A stretch of 64,000 nt of DNA from Entoloma clypeatum (GCA_963565915.1 OY751488.1:992001-1056000), one strand, 5' to 3'; positions 1 to 11,835 are shown, counted from the first letter of the stretch. Translations and numbers: made by a program. The notes: generated by a model from the letters alone, not told the origin.

Positions 1-950
1 GTGATGATATAAGCAAAAAAGCGAATAAAAAGTGAGGGGAGAAGGAGAAGCACATACCCCCTCATGGGATTCTGCTATGTATTTTTCTATTAACTACTTA
101 TTTTTTATTTAAAAAAAAAATTTTCTTTCAATTAACCCCTTTAATTTTTTTTAAATATTATTTAAAAATCTAAATGTATTAAATATAACAAAGAGGTGGG
201 TTAATATATAGAAGTTGATAAAGTTCTACCATCTCTACATAAAATTATAATAAAAGAAGTTCCATTATTTACATCTCTCATTATATGTTCTGCTGATGTC
301 CCCACCCCATCGCATTTTTCCCCACTTCATTGTATTATATACTATGGTCTAGGGACACATGTGGGGGGGGTATAGCATTGGAGAAACCAAGTGTAATTAG
401 CAGAAATGGGCTTGTATGAGTATGGGTATCTACACATAGTTGGATGACCTAGGATTGTCAGGGCAGGTGTTCCCAGAGGTAACCATATGTATATAGGTCT
501 CCAAGCGTCAGTAGTACAATATCTGGGGTGTGTACATCAGGTAGAAATAAGCTAGATATTAGGAGGATGTCAAAAAAGCGCATTTCTACCTAGCACCAGT
601 ACTGGCCACTAGATAAATGTTGGGAGGGTTTGAAATGAAGGTTATAATGTATATCTATTGACAGGAAAAGACCCAAGAGGAATTGGGTAAGTGTGGAAAA
701 TGGGGAGTGAGGACAACTGTAGTAGCACTTATGTATTTTGTAAGTTTAAGTCGAGATTTGGGCTATTTCTTGCACCTGTCGTCTGACCTTTTCATTTCTA
801 AGGTCTGACCTTTTGCAAGTATCTCATTCAAAGTAATGTTCTACACATGATATATTTTTGTAATATCTAAAAGAACTATCAAGAGGATGGCACATTGTAA
901 GGTAATCTGTGTTTTTCCCAAGCCTCAAATGACGCGGATATTGTAGTCAC
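1..950. other. AT-rich stretch without a recognisable gene
   Basis: This stretch is AT-rich, with A/T homopolymer runs near 110-180. No long reading frame, RNA gene or clear repeat was seen. It looks like decayed intergenic DNA. Confidence 0.5.
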
Positions 951-999
951 GTGATGGAAAGTTCAACTTTCCATGCATGTCTCTGTATGTCGCCCACCC

Positions 1000-1400
1000 T
1001 CAACACCCACACCAAGCCGTGCCATCAATGCCATCCTCCGCCAACGCCTGCATCCAGCCGGGACATGAAAGCGAGGCTGAGACAAGACAAGCCAGATGGG
1101 ACAAGACGAGTGACAGGGGATGAGACGGGATGGGGGCTGATAACAGATGCGACAGGACGGGATAACAGATGCAACGGGAGGGATGGGACATGATGGGCAC
1201 TGGACATGATGGCATGAGAGACAGGACGGGATGAGGGACCTGACCAGATGGAGACAAGAGCTATAATAGGATGGGATGAGACAAGAGACAAGACAAGACA
1301 TCCATGGCCCCAGTGTCCACAATCCCACTGACTGTCCACAACCTCACTGAATGTCCACAACCCCACTGTCCACAACCTCAAACCCACCCACTGCTGCCAC
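1000..1400. repeat. Low-complexity purine-rich and CCACAACC-type repeats
   Basis: From about 1060 to 1300 the plus strand is a degenerate purine-rich minisatellite built on GGGATGAGAC and GGACATGATGG words. From about 1310 to 1385 a short unit containing TGTCCACAACC recurs three times, separated by CCACTGA-type spacers. The overlapping short reading frames here are by-products of this composition and are not called as genes. Confidence 0.6.
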
Positions 1401-1757
1401 CTACCTGTCCGCCAAATGGTGCGGGAGACAAAAGCAGTGGCCAGAGAGGGGAAGGTGTGCCAGGAGGTCCGCGACAGCACGGAGGGGGGCCCACTGAGGG
1501 CCCACAGCCCCATTATCCCTACCCCTGACGAGATCGGGGGCAGATGTCATGGGGTGCAGTGGATGCAGGGCCCATGGGGATGGTAGCATGTGTGGAAAAC
1601 GGCTGAGGGAACACAGGAATGCCAGGAGGCGCACGGGAAACGGCACCCGAGATGCAAGAGCGGCGGCAGGCGGGCAGGGGCACAAGAACCAGCATCAGAA
1701 AGGAATAAAAATAATTATGCCGACAAATTAAAAATGAGCCTCAGGGGAGCTGTGATG

Positions 1758-1856
1758 TATTACACTGAGGGTGATATATCATGAGTGACATATTACACTG
1801 AGGGTGATATATCATGAGTGATATATTACACTGAGGGTGATATATCATGAGTGATA
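1758..1856. repeat. 33-bp tandem repeat, three copies
   Basis: Three head-to-tail copies of a 33-bp unit lie at 1758-1790, 1791-1823 and 1824-1856. The unit begins TATTACACTGAGGG and ends ATGAGTGAT/CA. The copies are almost identical and differ at the last bases. Each contains the perfect 10-bp palindrome TGATATATCA. Confidence 0.9.
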
Positions 1857-1880
1857 TATCACCCAGTAGACCTGTAATTA

Positions 1881-2291
1881 ATGATGTACATACAACACCT
1901 CTGTGCTAAGGTGTTAGGACCTGATATATCATCCCTACTGACTAGGTTGCATACATCAATCATGGATGAGACTGATTTTCTCGATACCATCGCTGCAGGA
2001 GACAACGGGAATCCTCTTGCCAGGGAAGTTGATGACTTTCTCCAAAGACACCGTGCCATCAACAGGACGCTCCTTGCCTGCATTTTTGACACTTACTCAT
2101 TGTGTGGATTTACTGGGGATTGGACACCTGGTGTGCAGAAAGGTCAAACTGGTGGGATTCGGAATGTGACATTCCCGCCACCCCATCCAATCTCACAAGA
2201 TCTTGATTCTGACAGCGATGGGGAGGAGCTTGATGATGAGGTCATAGGTGATATAGGTGGACTTGTCGATTATGTTTCAAATATTGTATGA
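1881..2291 (+). CDS. Hypothetical protein or gene fragment (136 aa)
   Basis: An open frame of 136 codons starts ATG-ATG and ends in TGA, just after the 33-bp repeats. The product has an ordinary composition with an acidic C-terminal stretch (SQDLDSDSDGEELDDE). I recognise no domain. It may be a fragment of a mobile-element gene, since everything around it is repeat. Low-confidence gene call. Confidence 0.25.
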   Translation: MMYIQHLCAKVLGPDISSLLTRLHTSIMDETDFLDTIAAGDNGNPLAREVDDFLQRHRAINRTLLACIFDTYSLCGFTGDWTPGVQKGQTGGIRNVTFPPPHPISQDLDSDSDGEELDDEVIGDIGGLVDYVSNIV

Positions 2292-2404
2292 TTTAAATTT
2301 TCTATCACACTGCTCGTTTTTGTGTCCCATTGCATGACTGTGTACAGATTGAATGTTGTTGGTGTTTTGGTGGTTGTGTTCATGTTTGCTGCAACTCCGA
2401 GATC

Positions 2405-2830
2405 ATGGAGCCTTCATCCTCTGTTGCGGAGACGTCCATCGCGATCTCTTACTCAATTACTCAGGAATTGACTATCCCATCCAAGATGGCATCGAACACC
2501 AAGTGTCCGTCGCAGTGTTGCCGTTACGCAGAAACATCTTACAGACCGAGGCACCCATCATGATTTCTTACTTGATTATGGGGGAATTGACTATTCTGTC
2601 CAAGATGGCATCAACACCAGGTCACGGTGTCCATCACAATGTTGCCATTTGATGCAGAAATCTCTTATGTCGCCACCCCACAGACAAATATATTGTGTTG
2701 CATTCCAAGGACCGAGATGCCCATCATGATTTTTTCCTCAATTACTGGGGAATTGACTATCCCATCCGATGGCATCGAACACCAGGTGTCTGTCGCAGTG
2801 TTGCCATTTCATGCAGAAATCATATCTTAC
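2405..2830. repeat. Three diverged copies of a repeat of roughly 120-165 bp
   Basis: Three imperfect direct copies are anchored on GAATTGACTAT at 2464, 2583 and 2750. Each is followed by a variant of AAGATGGCATC(G)AACACCA, then TGTCCGTCGCAGTGTTGCC and GCAGAAATC. Spacing is uneven (119 and 167 bp), so copies have gained or lost segments. The frames at 2330-3022 read through the repeat and are probably not genes. Confidence 0.7.
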
Positions 2831-2899
2831 TTCATTGTCATCCCATGGACCAATCCCTGCATCAGTCAAAAGTGTCCCTCACAATTAACAGTGTTATCT

Positions 2900-4640
2900 A
2901 ACCCTATACTACATTATTACAGGACGTCAACATGGGTGACAGCTTCGACTGTACACTCGGCTCTTCATAGATCCACTGGCAGGAGTCCAAAGAACAGAAC
3001 TTCATTCCAATTTGAAACCTGAAAGTCGTGATTGATTTCAGATTTCACCAGGTACTAAGTTATCAATCTCAGTAGATCTTATTGACTGATCAATATGTCA
3101 AAGAGTTGTATTCAGCATCAACTCATAGTTGGATTACTGTTGAACACATCACTCTGTTCAAGTGAGTCCTCATTTCACGCAATCTGACATCAGATGACAT
3201 CAATCACAATCGATCACTGCTCAGGCACTTACTTTCAGGGTTCACACCCTGATCATCCTAGGGTTCAATATTCAATGATCGACATACAATGTCTGAGCCA
3301 AGTCCGAGCTGTCCCCGGTTACCAATCACCTGATTTCATCCATACATAACGAGATCCTTTCTTTCACATCGAACCCTGAGCCCACATTTCCCTCCTGCAA
3401 CATGGTTGGTGAAGCACAATTTGTCTTTGCATATCCGAGTGGTTTGCAGTACTGCGACCAAAAGATCATTACTGGGACTTACGGAGCCATGTAAGTTTTA
3501 GTTCTATTTGTTTCTCAAGCTAATATCTTATTAGGCTGTAGACGCCCACCATTTCTGCTCAACATCGAATGCAATACAGCTATGCAAGCCAAGGATGTCC
3601 TCTCTCTTTTTCAACCAATTGTCAATGCTTGCGGTTTGGTCACAGTTGTTGAAACAGTCATAGCACTCGTGCAGAATCATCGAGACTGGCCTGCAGTCTG
3701 CACCTTCATGGATAATGTAACCGACACATTTTGGCTTGTATCTCTTGGTAAACGGGTTGGCATCTTTATTTGGCAATGTGTTTTTATCACAGGGAACCAC
3801 TGGTGACTTGGAGGCTCATCTATCTGTAGTTCTAGTGCTGCTATGAGCCTTGATGAATCAAGGAACCCTGCCTTCTGTCAATGCAACCGTTTTTCCAGCT
3901 TTCAAGGTGCTCTTTTAGCATCATTTACAAACAGAGCTGTTTTGGAGGATTATATGGGTCGAGGCATGGGCGAAGAAGAAACCGCGCCCACCGCATCTTT
4001 CAACTTCCACGAGCTGGCAGATAAACTTCCCACAACACCGTCAAGAGGCCAGTCTACTGTACTTTCAATGTCTCAACACATGCATGGTGTTCCTGGTCCT
4101 AGGACTCCGCCACGGTTTGCCATGTTGATGTCTCCCCATATGTCAATATCAATATATGTGGTGCAATTGTTGGAGTTTCTCCCCCGATTCTCACACCTTT
4201 CTAACACCCCCCCTCCAAGATTCAGGGCAGATTTCTCCTACTCACATGAATAGTACAGATGAGCAAATATGCCTGGCACAAGCCCACCTTACCAAGATTT
4301 TTTTGCCATGCAGAACAGACTTCATCAGGGCCTATATCTTCTCATTATGGCTACAGTTTCAGGATTTACGTGCATCAGCAAACACTGATTTTTGCCAAAG
4401 ATGTTGCAGCTTGTTGCAGCTTGGCCTATATGCTATGCAGCTCTTTGCAGCACTGTGGAGCTGTAGTGTCAAATTTGAAGGTCTTTGTAGAGCTGGTAGG
4501 TGATATAGTTTCTATAAAGTAATATATAGATTTTGAGGGAGTCTGTAAAGATAATTGGAAACTTTGTGTAAGTCTTCATAGAAACATTCCAATATGGTAC
4601 TACAGCAATTCACGAATAACAGATTGGAAAAATTTGATTG
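2900..4640. other. Stretch with only weak open frames
   Basis: A few unrelated frames of 70-136 codons occur: 3531-3800 on the minus strand, 3843-4253 and 4156-4522 on the plus strand. None shows a known domain. The minus-strand frame at 3531-3800 is cysteine-rich and has protein-like composition, so it could be an exon remnant. GTAAGT at 3491 and TTATTAG near 3535 could flank an intron on the plus strand. Nothing here is firm. Confidence 0.3.
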
Positions 4641-5380
4641 AGTTTTAAGTGCTATGACAGGACAATGTACAATTTATATCAATGTGCTACTCATGCCCCC
4701 CAGTGCGTCGTCCCTCGCACACTTGTCTCTGCCAGCGCATGTCCCACTGTTCCTCATGTGTCCCATGTAATGTCTCGCGTCTGTCTTGCCGTTTCTCGCA
4801 TCTGCCGCCGTCTCTCTCCTCCGCCCTTCTGCTCCCCCATTCACACAAGGGCCACGGTGTCCCTGTATAGGTAAGCACCCCTCCCATTCACGCCCCGTCA
4901 GACCACTGACGAAACACGCAAGAGCGGTGGGACGCATGGCGAATGGGACAGGACATGTGAGAAACGGCGCGCCACGCACCAGCTGATGTGAGAGGGGCAG
5001 GACACACAGAGGGGCAGGACACGCACCAGCAGATGCAAGTAAGCACCCCGCCATTCACATCACCCCAGACCACTGACAAAATACGCAAGAACGGCGGGCC
5101 ATGTGTGAGAGACGACCACACACAAAAATGACGGAACACAACGGCGCAAGGCGGAGTGGTGGACACCGTGCAGACACAAGGACGAAATGCCCCTCAGGAA
5201 GATGCAAGGTACAAGGGACCACATCCGGCAAAGGGGTGTGAGGCACGAGAGGTACGACACGTGGGTTGAAGTCGCCGCCCAGGGGACGCACAGGTAGGGG
5301 GACATGGGGGCATGCCAGCATGCGCGTGGTGTAGGCGGGGAGTGTGAGGGACGAGAGGTACGACGGCCAGACAAGGGAGA
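4640..5380. repeat. C-rich low-complexity block with a diverged direct repeat
   Basis: This block is made of CTCGCAC/GTCCCA-type words. A diverged direct repeat of about 55 bp occurs at roughly 4871-4928 and 5039-5096. Both copies begin GTAAGCACCCC, continue with a CCATTCAC word and CAGACCACTGAC, and end AAGA.CGG.GGG. The many overlapping frames on both strands are compositional artefacts. Confidence 0.6.
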
Positions 5381-5851
5381 GATATGTCATACCATAATAT
5401 TGTTGCATTGTCTGTTGTAATAGCATGGAAAAATATACATTGTTATTTCTCAAAGACATTATTGTTGATAAAATGGAATGCTCTATAATTGTAAGTTGTA
5501 ACAGAGTTTGGAGGCCTATGAAGGTGTACAGAATCTATGGAGGCCTGAAAGAATGGAGTGAAAGTGTGAAGAGCTGCAATCAGCTCCTTCCACAATATTC
5601 ATGTCACGCTGGATACATTGAATGATGAAGTGAGTTTGATGGCTGTGGAATTCCTAGCATCTAAATCTAATATCTATTTTATTCTAGATTCGCCGTCTGC
5701 ATGCCTGCACTGGTGTCGAGATTGTTCTTCTGGCTGTTTGATCCTCGACAGAGCAATACAATCCACCCCACGTGATTACAATGGTGATTGTGTTTCCGAC
5801 TTTTTTGAGCTCACAATGAAGGAGAATTTGGTCAATATCTCAGTCAGAATG
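5381..5851. other. Non-coding stretch before the first LTR element
   Basis: Only a short plus-strand frame (5425-5625) and the start of the 5618-5992 frame occur here, neither with a recognisable domain. I see nothing I can name. Confidence 0.4.
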
Positions 5852-6564
5852 TGTTATGATCGTATTTTCACTTTTCACTTCATCTTATCTTCGATCTTAT
5901 CTTATCTACATTGTATTATACATGAGGACATCTTATCACTATCATATATAAGTAGGGCACTTTCACTTGTATTTGATAGCTTGTTCTCTTGAGATTCCCA
6001 CTGGGTCTCTTGGCAATACAGCACTTTCATCATCTTTCCACGTTCCTCACTCTAAGTTCCTAAGTTTGGGCTCGCAACGTTGTTTGACTTAGCATCGCCT
6101 CAACAGAAGAACAAGCTCTCATCACCACCCGCCCAAACATTGACAATCCTTTCCAAGTTTCTGTCAAGCACTTTTGCTTTTCGAAACCCATCCATTTCAA
6201 TCTTGCCGTTTCGTGCTTTTTTGTCAAAAGTACATATCTATATGCGGACCCTAGCATTAAGGGGGACCTCCCGGACTTCAGGGATAAGAAGAGAAATGCT
6301 CGGTGCACCCACTATAACTAGTGTTGCCATTTGAGACACATAGGGAAACATTGAGCCCATCCTGTGTCAAGGTGACCAAAGGCTGACACATCTAACCTTT
6401 GGGGAAGTTGCTGACGCATGTGACAGTTTGGAAGAGAAGACCATACATGTCTAGTTCGCAACAGGTGTTCCAAGCCCCGACTCCTCGACATCTCGATTCA
6501 ACCAGTCCAGCGCACATAGGGGAATTGACCGCATGGACTTCATCTTTCCTAGATCTTCCTCCAT

Positions 6565-7725
6565 TTGGGCATCCCAACTGCCTGGGTAGACAGATTGTTC
6601 TTTGGGTTTTCTTTTCAGATTTTTTTCGCCCAAGCATCAGAACAGGGTTGCGTGCCTGATGTAAGGTACTATTGTTCAAACCAAAACACCCCCCCCATTG
6701 CACCACCTCCTCCACCTCCTCACCGACCAGGCCGAAGAATTGAAATAGCCACAGATCCCAGCAAATATAATGGATCCCGACCCCTGTTTTCAGGATGGTG
6801 GGCAAAAATGCTCACATGGATCTGAGTAAATCGAGATTTGTTACATGGGAATAACAAAATCTGTATCGCAGTCTGGTCCCGATTAGATGGACCGATTGCA
6901 GGAACGTATGGGGAGACACGACTCACCCAATGCATGGAATCGAATGATTGGCCAACATATCAAAACTTGATCTATGAAATCACCACGAGATTTTGCCCTA
7001 CCACCGAAGTGGAATGGGCCAGAGCAAAGATTGAGGGGTTCAAACAGAACCAGATGAAGACAGATGATTGGATCACGCAGTTTGGAACACTGGCAATCAA
7101 AGGGAAAATTGAGGATCATCATGGGATTTCCTTACTGGAGAGAAATGCCTGGGACTCAATCATACAACAATTATTTCAGCAAGGAAGACGTCGGGACACC
7201 ATGCAGGAAACCATCGAGGAAATCTCAGCCATCGGAAGGGCTGAAGAGAATTATGCCATGAGGCAAGGAATGAGGCAGGGACCTCAAAGACAAGGGAACC
7301 AATGGGGAAATCGCCCTCAGAATCAGCAAGCACTGCGGCTGCAAGGCCAGAATAATTTTGGAAGGCCCTTTGGGCAACAACAGAATGGGGGGTACCATCC
7401 CCAGCAAAATGGTCAGCAGCAACAACGACGTGATCCGAACGCGATGAACGTCAACAGAAACCAGCGACAAGCTCCTGGTAACTGCTATAACTGTGGAGGG
7501 CAGGGGCATTTTGCCCGAGATTGCAGGCAGCTGCAGCGCAGGGTACAAGCGGCAATGATTGAACAAATTGATGAGCACAAGGAGGAAGAAATTCTGAGAC
7601 AGATAACGGCAAGGCATCAAGCATGTCAAGCCACAAATGGACAAATGGGTGTGAATAGTGCACCTGCGCTGAATCCCAATGGACAAGCTGCAGGGCAGCA
7701 GGGTTTTGTAAACGTCAACCAGTAA
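6565..7725 (+). pseudogene. Gag of the first LTR element (nonsense-disrupted)
   Basis: Gag builds the retrotransposon capsid and binds its RNA. The region from about 6700 (proline-rich) to 7725 reads in one frame except for a TGA at 6823-6825, inside a stretch resembling the Gag N-terminal domain. From 6838 the frame gives 295 residues: an alpha-helical capsid-like part, a Q/N/R-rich linker, then one CCHC zinc knuckle (CYNCGGQGHFARDC, near 7482-7523). The frame ends in TAA at 7723-7725 and the pol-like frame begins 35 bases later. Upstream frames at 6080-6660 may hold decayed N-terminal coding sequence. Confidence 0.75.
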
Positions 7726-7760
7726 TTCCCCTGCTGGCTCTGACAAATCATTATGAACAA

Positions 7761-9127
7761 TTGCCTATAGACTCTTATATACATAAAGACACTGTAAAAT
7801 CATGGCTTCAGAAACTTTCGGACGCAGCAGTTACGTACAATAAAATACTATTAGATAAACCTAGGAGAGAAAAACCAAAAAAAGATGAATCAGACTTAGA
7901 TACACTTGTAAACTATATCATTGGGGAGTCCTTGGAAATGAGGCTTGGTTCGGCTCTTACAGACAAATGCTTAATTCCCTGTTCAGATGAATCAGATAAC
8001 TTAAATAGGCAAATAGACTCAATGGGGGAACCATCATTTATTAAATCAGCTTCTCTGGAAGAGGAGCTCATGATGAAGATCACACTGGAAACACTGCAGA
8101 ACAAACGTACTTTCGATGTGGAAGCATTATTGGACTCAGGGGCGACAGGAATGTTCATTGATGTGAACTTCACCAAGAAAAACAATATTAAATTAAGGGA
8201 ACTACCATTTCCTATTTGGGTGTACAACATGGATGGCACGCTTAACCAAGGAGGCTCGATCACTCATGAAGCAGTTATGGCTATGCGACACAAGGGGCAC
8301 GTGGAAATAGTGGTGTTCGAGGCCTGTAACTTAGGGAAAGCTAAAATTATTGTGGGACACACCTGGTTGAAACGCCACAACCCAGAAATTGATTGGGAAC
8401 ATGGAAATATCAAACTGTCACGATGTCCAGAAGAATGTGGAATGCGTAGAACACACTACTTAAAGAAAACGGCTAGAGCCAAATGGGGAGGAAGAACTAT
8501 TGAAGCCATAGACGTGGATGAAGAAAGTATACCAGAGGAAGTTATTCATATGATCAGAGGAGAAAAGACGGAACCTATGCAAGAGGAATCTGCAGAGCAG
8601 AAAGTGCCTTGTAAATATCACCCGTATTTATCTGTCTTCGAGAAAAAGGCATCGGAAAGATTACCAATTCAGAAACCATGGGATCACACCATAGACTTAA
8701 AGCCCAATTTTGTCCCAAAGAAGGCTAAGGTTTACCCGCTGTCACCGGAAGAAAGGAAAGACGTATCTGAGTTCATGAATGAGCAATTACGTAAAGGATA
8801 TATCAGACCTACCAAGTCATCACAAACCTCGCCGGTGTTCTTTATACCCAAAAAAGATGGAAAGAAACGAATGGTACAGGATTACCAATATATTAATAGC
8901 TGGACAGTTCGAAATAATTATCCGCTCTGTTAATTCCGGAGTTGATTGATAAGTTGAAAGGGAAGAAAAGGTTCACCAAGATGGATCTCAGATGGGGATA
9001 CAACAATGTGCACATCAAGGAGGGAGACAAGTGGAAAGCGGCATTTACGACCCCTGATGGAGCCTTTGAACCGACAGTTATGTTTTTTGGATTGAATAAT
9101 TCCCCAAGTGTTACGTACTCTACAGTA
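7761..9127 (+). pseudogene. Pol fragment: aspartic protease and N-terminal reverse transcriptase
   Basis: The frame 7761-8933 encodes a retropepsin-like protease with the catalytic signature LLDSGATG (near 8127-8150) and a second conserved stretch IIVGHTWLKRHNPEIDW. The first reverse transcriptase motifs follow (LRKGYIRPTKSSQTSPVFFI, KKDGKKRMVQDY). At about 8931 the frame is lost by a one-base change and RT sequence resumes in another frame ([28 protein letters not shown]) until 9127. The catalytic DD-containing motif is absent because a second LTR-like sequence begins there. No functional enzyme can be made. Confidence 0.8.
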
Positions 9128-9565
9128 TGAGGACCACATCATATCTTTTACTTATCGGCCCGACTCGGCGCCCTCTTACGAACTCACTATGTCTAATGTC
9201 TACTTTCGCAACCTTCGATTCCCAGTCTGACTCATTACATTACTTCGTCATCCCCTTTAGTATACTTCGCTCCTGCGCTGATTCGTTTTCCGCAGTCAGC
9301 TTACTCACTGTACATAGCTTTCCGCAGTTGCCTTACTCATGCGCACTGCCTTCCGCAGTACTGACTCATCCGCTACCGCCTATAGTACCTATATAAACCT
9401 CTTGTACTGTAGTAGATTCCTTAGATTTAGCAATCACATTGCTCTTCGCCTTTCCACTTCCTGCATACTCTGCCCGAACCTTGGAACGGTTTGTTAAGCA
9501 TAACAAGTTGCTAAATCTTGTTGGGTTCGCCCAGAGCGAAGAGAGCAACTACCAGACAAGTCAAG

Positions 9566-9960
9566 ATGTCGCACTTCTTTGAAGACTTCACCAGTAACCC
9601 ATTCAGCACACCAGAAGCCTGACAGGAGGAGCTAAGTCCTCAAGACAGTATCGATTTTACACTCATCCAGCAGTACATTGAATCGGAAATCTGTCGCATC
9701 CTACAGCCGGTGCTTGACGAAGAACTAGACAACGACGAGCATCACCCCCACGGCGAGATAGCAGAGAGCATCCATCTTGCTCGGCAACACCAGATCGCGC
9801 GTTACAACGCCCGACAGAACGAACTCGAAAGCTTTCGCGTTCAAGAAGGACCTCAGACAGGTCAGATCACAGAGATCAGAGATTTTATCGGTGTCCAAAC
9901 AACCGTTATCAGAAGATTGATTAGGACGCTCACATCGAGACGTTCCAGAGCCACATCATC
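9566..9960 (+). pseudogene. Small first ORF of the second LTR element (one internal stop)
   Basis: A frame starting at the ATG at 9566 is stopped by TGA at 9620-9622 but continues open beyond it, running into the Gag start at 9961. The product is acidic then basic and helical (IEDxHxHGEIAE-like region near 9740), with no recognised domain. A short ORF ahead of Gag fits a Gypsy-type layout as I know it, but this is not certain. Confidence 0.4.
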
Positions 9961-10908
9961 ATGTCTTACTCGAAGCAGCAGATCTATGCCCACTTCACCA
10001 TTGAAGAACAACAGACCGAGTACAACCGCTGGGCACAAAACGAGAGACTTGACCCCTTCTCGAGACCAACAGACGCACAGGAACAGAGATTCCTTAGAGA
10101 TTTACAGAGGAAATACTCTGAACGTTTTGCCACCGATTCCGCCGACGAGTCCCCTGACGAATTTACTTTTGACTCCGCGCAGTCAGATATCGAACAGACG
10201 CCTAGAACAGGGACTCATTTTCAATCCTTACCTGTATCCCGAACCCCATCTTCATCCCAACAACCCGACTCCTCTTCTCCTCCGCAGACTCTAAACATGG
10301 CAGAAGCTCCGGCTGTACAAACAATGGATACATCCAAGATCATCAAGGATCCTGGGATGTTCAAGGACAGATACACCTTTGACGAGTGGTGGAAAGCCAC
10401 CAAACTGTACATTAGGTTCCAAAAGAGCCTCACAGACGATCAGAAGATTCTTGCGGTGCTATCCCGCATGATGGAAGGGTCCAGCAGACACTGGGCCAGT
10501 AACAAGTTAGACGCTCTTACTGCTGACAACGAGAACATCACCTGGCTAGGTTTTTCCGATGATATCACCACACGATTCTCCATCGCCAACAAATCGGTCG
10601 CTGCCAAAGCAAGACTCGAAGTCCTGAAACAGGAGAAACACACTGTTGATGAATTCTTGGATGAATTTGAAGAACTCTTGGGACTGTCAAACCTTGGCGA
10701 AGAAACTGGGAAATACATCCTAGAGAAAAACATCAACCGCAGAATCTCTGAACAAGTGGCTAGCGATGGCAAGACGTACACTGATTACGCAAAGGAGATC
10801 CGAAACAAGGGACGACAGATGGAAGGACACGCACTGGTCATCCGAGGTGGCGGCAACATGCGCACCGGATCGGGTACCACTTATGGTGGTCAGGGTGCAC
10901 GTGTTTGA
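9961..10908 (+). CDS. Retrotransposon Gag-like protein of the second LTR element (315 aa)
   Basis: The ATG at 9961 opens a 315-codon frame. The first ~120 residues are low-complexity (S/P/Q/T-rich). Residues about 120-300 form a helical Gag core of the retrotransposon capsid type: a DKYTFDEWW-like start near 10375, HWASNKLDAL near 10491, then a LEVLKQEKHTVDEFLDEFEE stretch near 10618. It ends near a glycine-rich tail without a zinc knuckle, so it may be 3'-truncated. It probably makes the capsid protein of a now incomplete element. Confidence 0.7.
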   Translation: MSYSKQQIYAHFTIEEQQTEYNRWAQNERLDPFSRPTDAQEQRFLRDLQRKYSERFATDSADESPDEFTFDSAQSDIEQTPRTGTHFQSLPVSRTPSSSQQPDSSSPPQTLNMAEAPAVQTMDTSKIIKDPGMFKDRYTFDEWWKATKLYIRFQKSLTDDQKILAVLSRMMEGSSRHWASNKLDALTADNENITWLGFSDDITTRFSIANKSVAAKARLEVLKQEKHTVDEFLDEFEELLGLSNLGEETGKYILEKNINRRISEQVASDGKTYTDYAKEIRNKGRQMEGHALVIRGGGNMRTGSGTTYGGQGARV

Positions 10909-11560
10909 GAACACAAGTCCCCGAGGCCCTCAATAAGTCCATATATAGCAATAGTCAGTGTATGGGATGATGGGTCATAGAATATGTTAATATTGGTCCC
11001 CTCAATGGTCTTATCCATTGATAATTAGAATGGTGGTGTCAAGTCTATGGTTAAGCCTTCAGGGAGACTGTTCCCATGATCATGAGCAAAGGGGGTCCAG
11101 TGGTATTTAGGCACTCATAGGTAGCCATTAGTACCATCAGTTCCAATAGAATATATTGTAAATGGGCCAACATCAGATTCTTTATATTGACAAAACCATG
11201 AGAAATGTGCCATTTTGAGCACAGCCACTCAATGGTCGTATCAGCGGGAATCGACCTCCGGTTGAGGAATTTCTGGTGTGGACGAAGGGTTTATTATAGA
11301 AGGGAGGAGGTGAGTATCACAGCTGGGTGTGGGAGGGTAGTTTGACGATGTTGGCTGTCGTGAGGGGGCAGGGGTTGTGGAGAAGAGATTGGAGGCCGTG
11401 CTTGAGAGGTGTGAGGATGGTCGCAGGAGGGGATGGTGTGCGTAATCGTGATTCCTACAGATTTGGCTAGTGGGGCTACTTCGGGCTAGTACTAGTGCCT
11501 ACTAGCCCGAAATAGTTCAATAATCACAAGTTCAATAATCTAGGTCCATCAGCAAATCAG
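10909..11560. other. No gene seen between the LTR element and the satellite
   Basis: No frame longer than about 60 codons and no recognisable signal. Possibly leftover sequence from the deleted retrotransposon. Confidence 0.4.
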
Positions 11561-11564
11561 ACCT

Positions 11565-11835
11565 GTGCTACACAGCGCTACATAGCGCTGCATAGCACCA
11601 TAGTGTTGTAGCATACATTGCCAAGTGTGTAGCACTCCATAGCATCAGAGCTTGGCTATGTAGCACTCCATAGCATCAGGGCTGGCTATGTAGTGCTGTG
11701 TAGCATCAGTGTTTCATTATGTAGCATACCTTTCAAACTATGAAGCACTCCATAGATATAGCATCTATCTTTGTAGTGTTCCAAGGTTACTACATAGCTC
11801 CATAGTGTTGTAGTGATATAGCTGTCTGTAGCCAC
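11565..11835. repeat. Degenerate TAGCA/CATAG satellite
   Basis: The region is a degenerate array of short words such as GCTATGTAGCACTCCATAGC, CATAGCATCAG and TAGTGTTGTAG. Related sequence lies in opposite orientation at about 21190-21330; an 18-bp word (TAGCACCATAGTGTTGTA) is shared exactly as its reverse complement. Confidence 0.75.

Larger units (their letters stand above)
5852..9127 (+). mobile_element. Ty3/Gypsy-type LTR retrotransposon, degraded and 3'-truncated
   Basis: The element runs in the order putative 5' LTR, gag with zinc knuckle, aspartic protease, start of reverse transcriptase. That order is the Ty3/Gypsy or Copia core, and the protease and RT residues resemble Gypsy. The putative LTR begins TGTTATGATCG at 5852 and carries the TATA-like CATATATAAG near 5944. 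The coding part is broken by a TGA at 6823-6825 and a frameshift near 8931. It stops before the RT catalytic motif, where a second LTR-type sequence starts at about 9128. No 3' LTR, RNase H or integrase follows, so the copy is dead. The exact 3' end of the 5' LTR was not determined. Confidence 0.8.
9128..10908 (+). mobile_element. Second LTR retrotransposon (5' LTR plus gag only), nested in the first
   Basis: A putative LTR begins TGAGGACC at 9128, abutting the broken RT of the first element. It carries a TATA box (TATATAAA, 9390-9397) and repeated TTCCGCAGT/ACTCATC words. The leader follows about 9560, then ORFs and a Gag gene to 10908. No pol or 3' LTR was seen, so the 3' part is deleted. 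The order suggests this element inserted into the first one, after which a deletion removed both 3' halves. Confidence 0.6.

Noticed and set aside
963..1685. Overlapping frames of 80-162 codons on both strands
   Set aside because: They read through a purine-rich minisatellite and CCACAACC repeats; composition alone explains them.
1758..1856. Possible CRISPR-like array
   Set aside because: The units are contiguous with no unique spacers, there are only three copies, and the genome is eukaryotic.
4674..5459. Minus-strand frames of 92-134 codons rich in Cys, Pro and Ser
   Set aside because: The same low-complexity C-rich repeat is open in several frames; no domain or splice pattern supports a gene.
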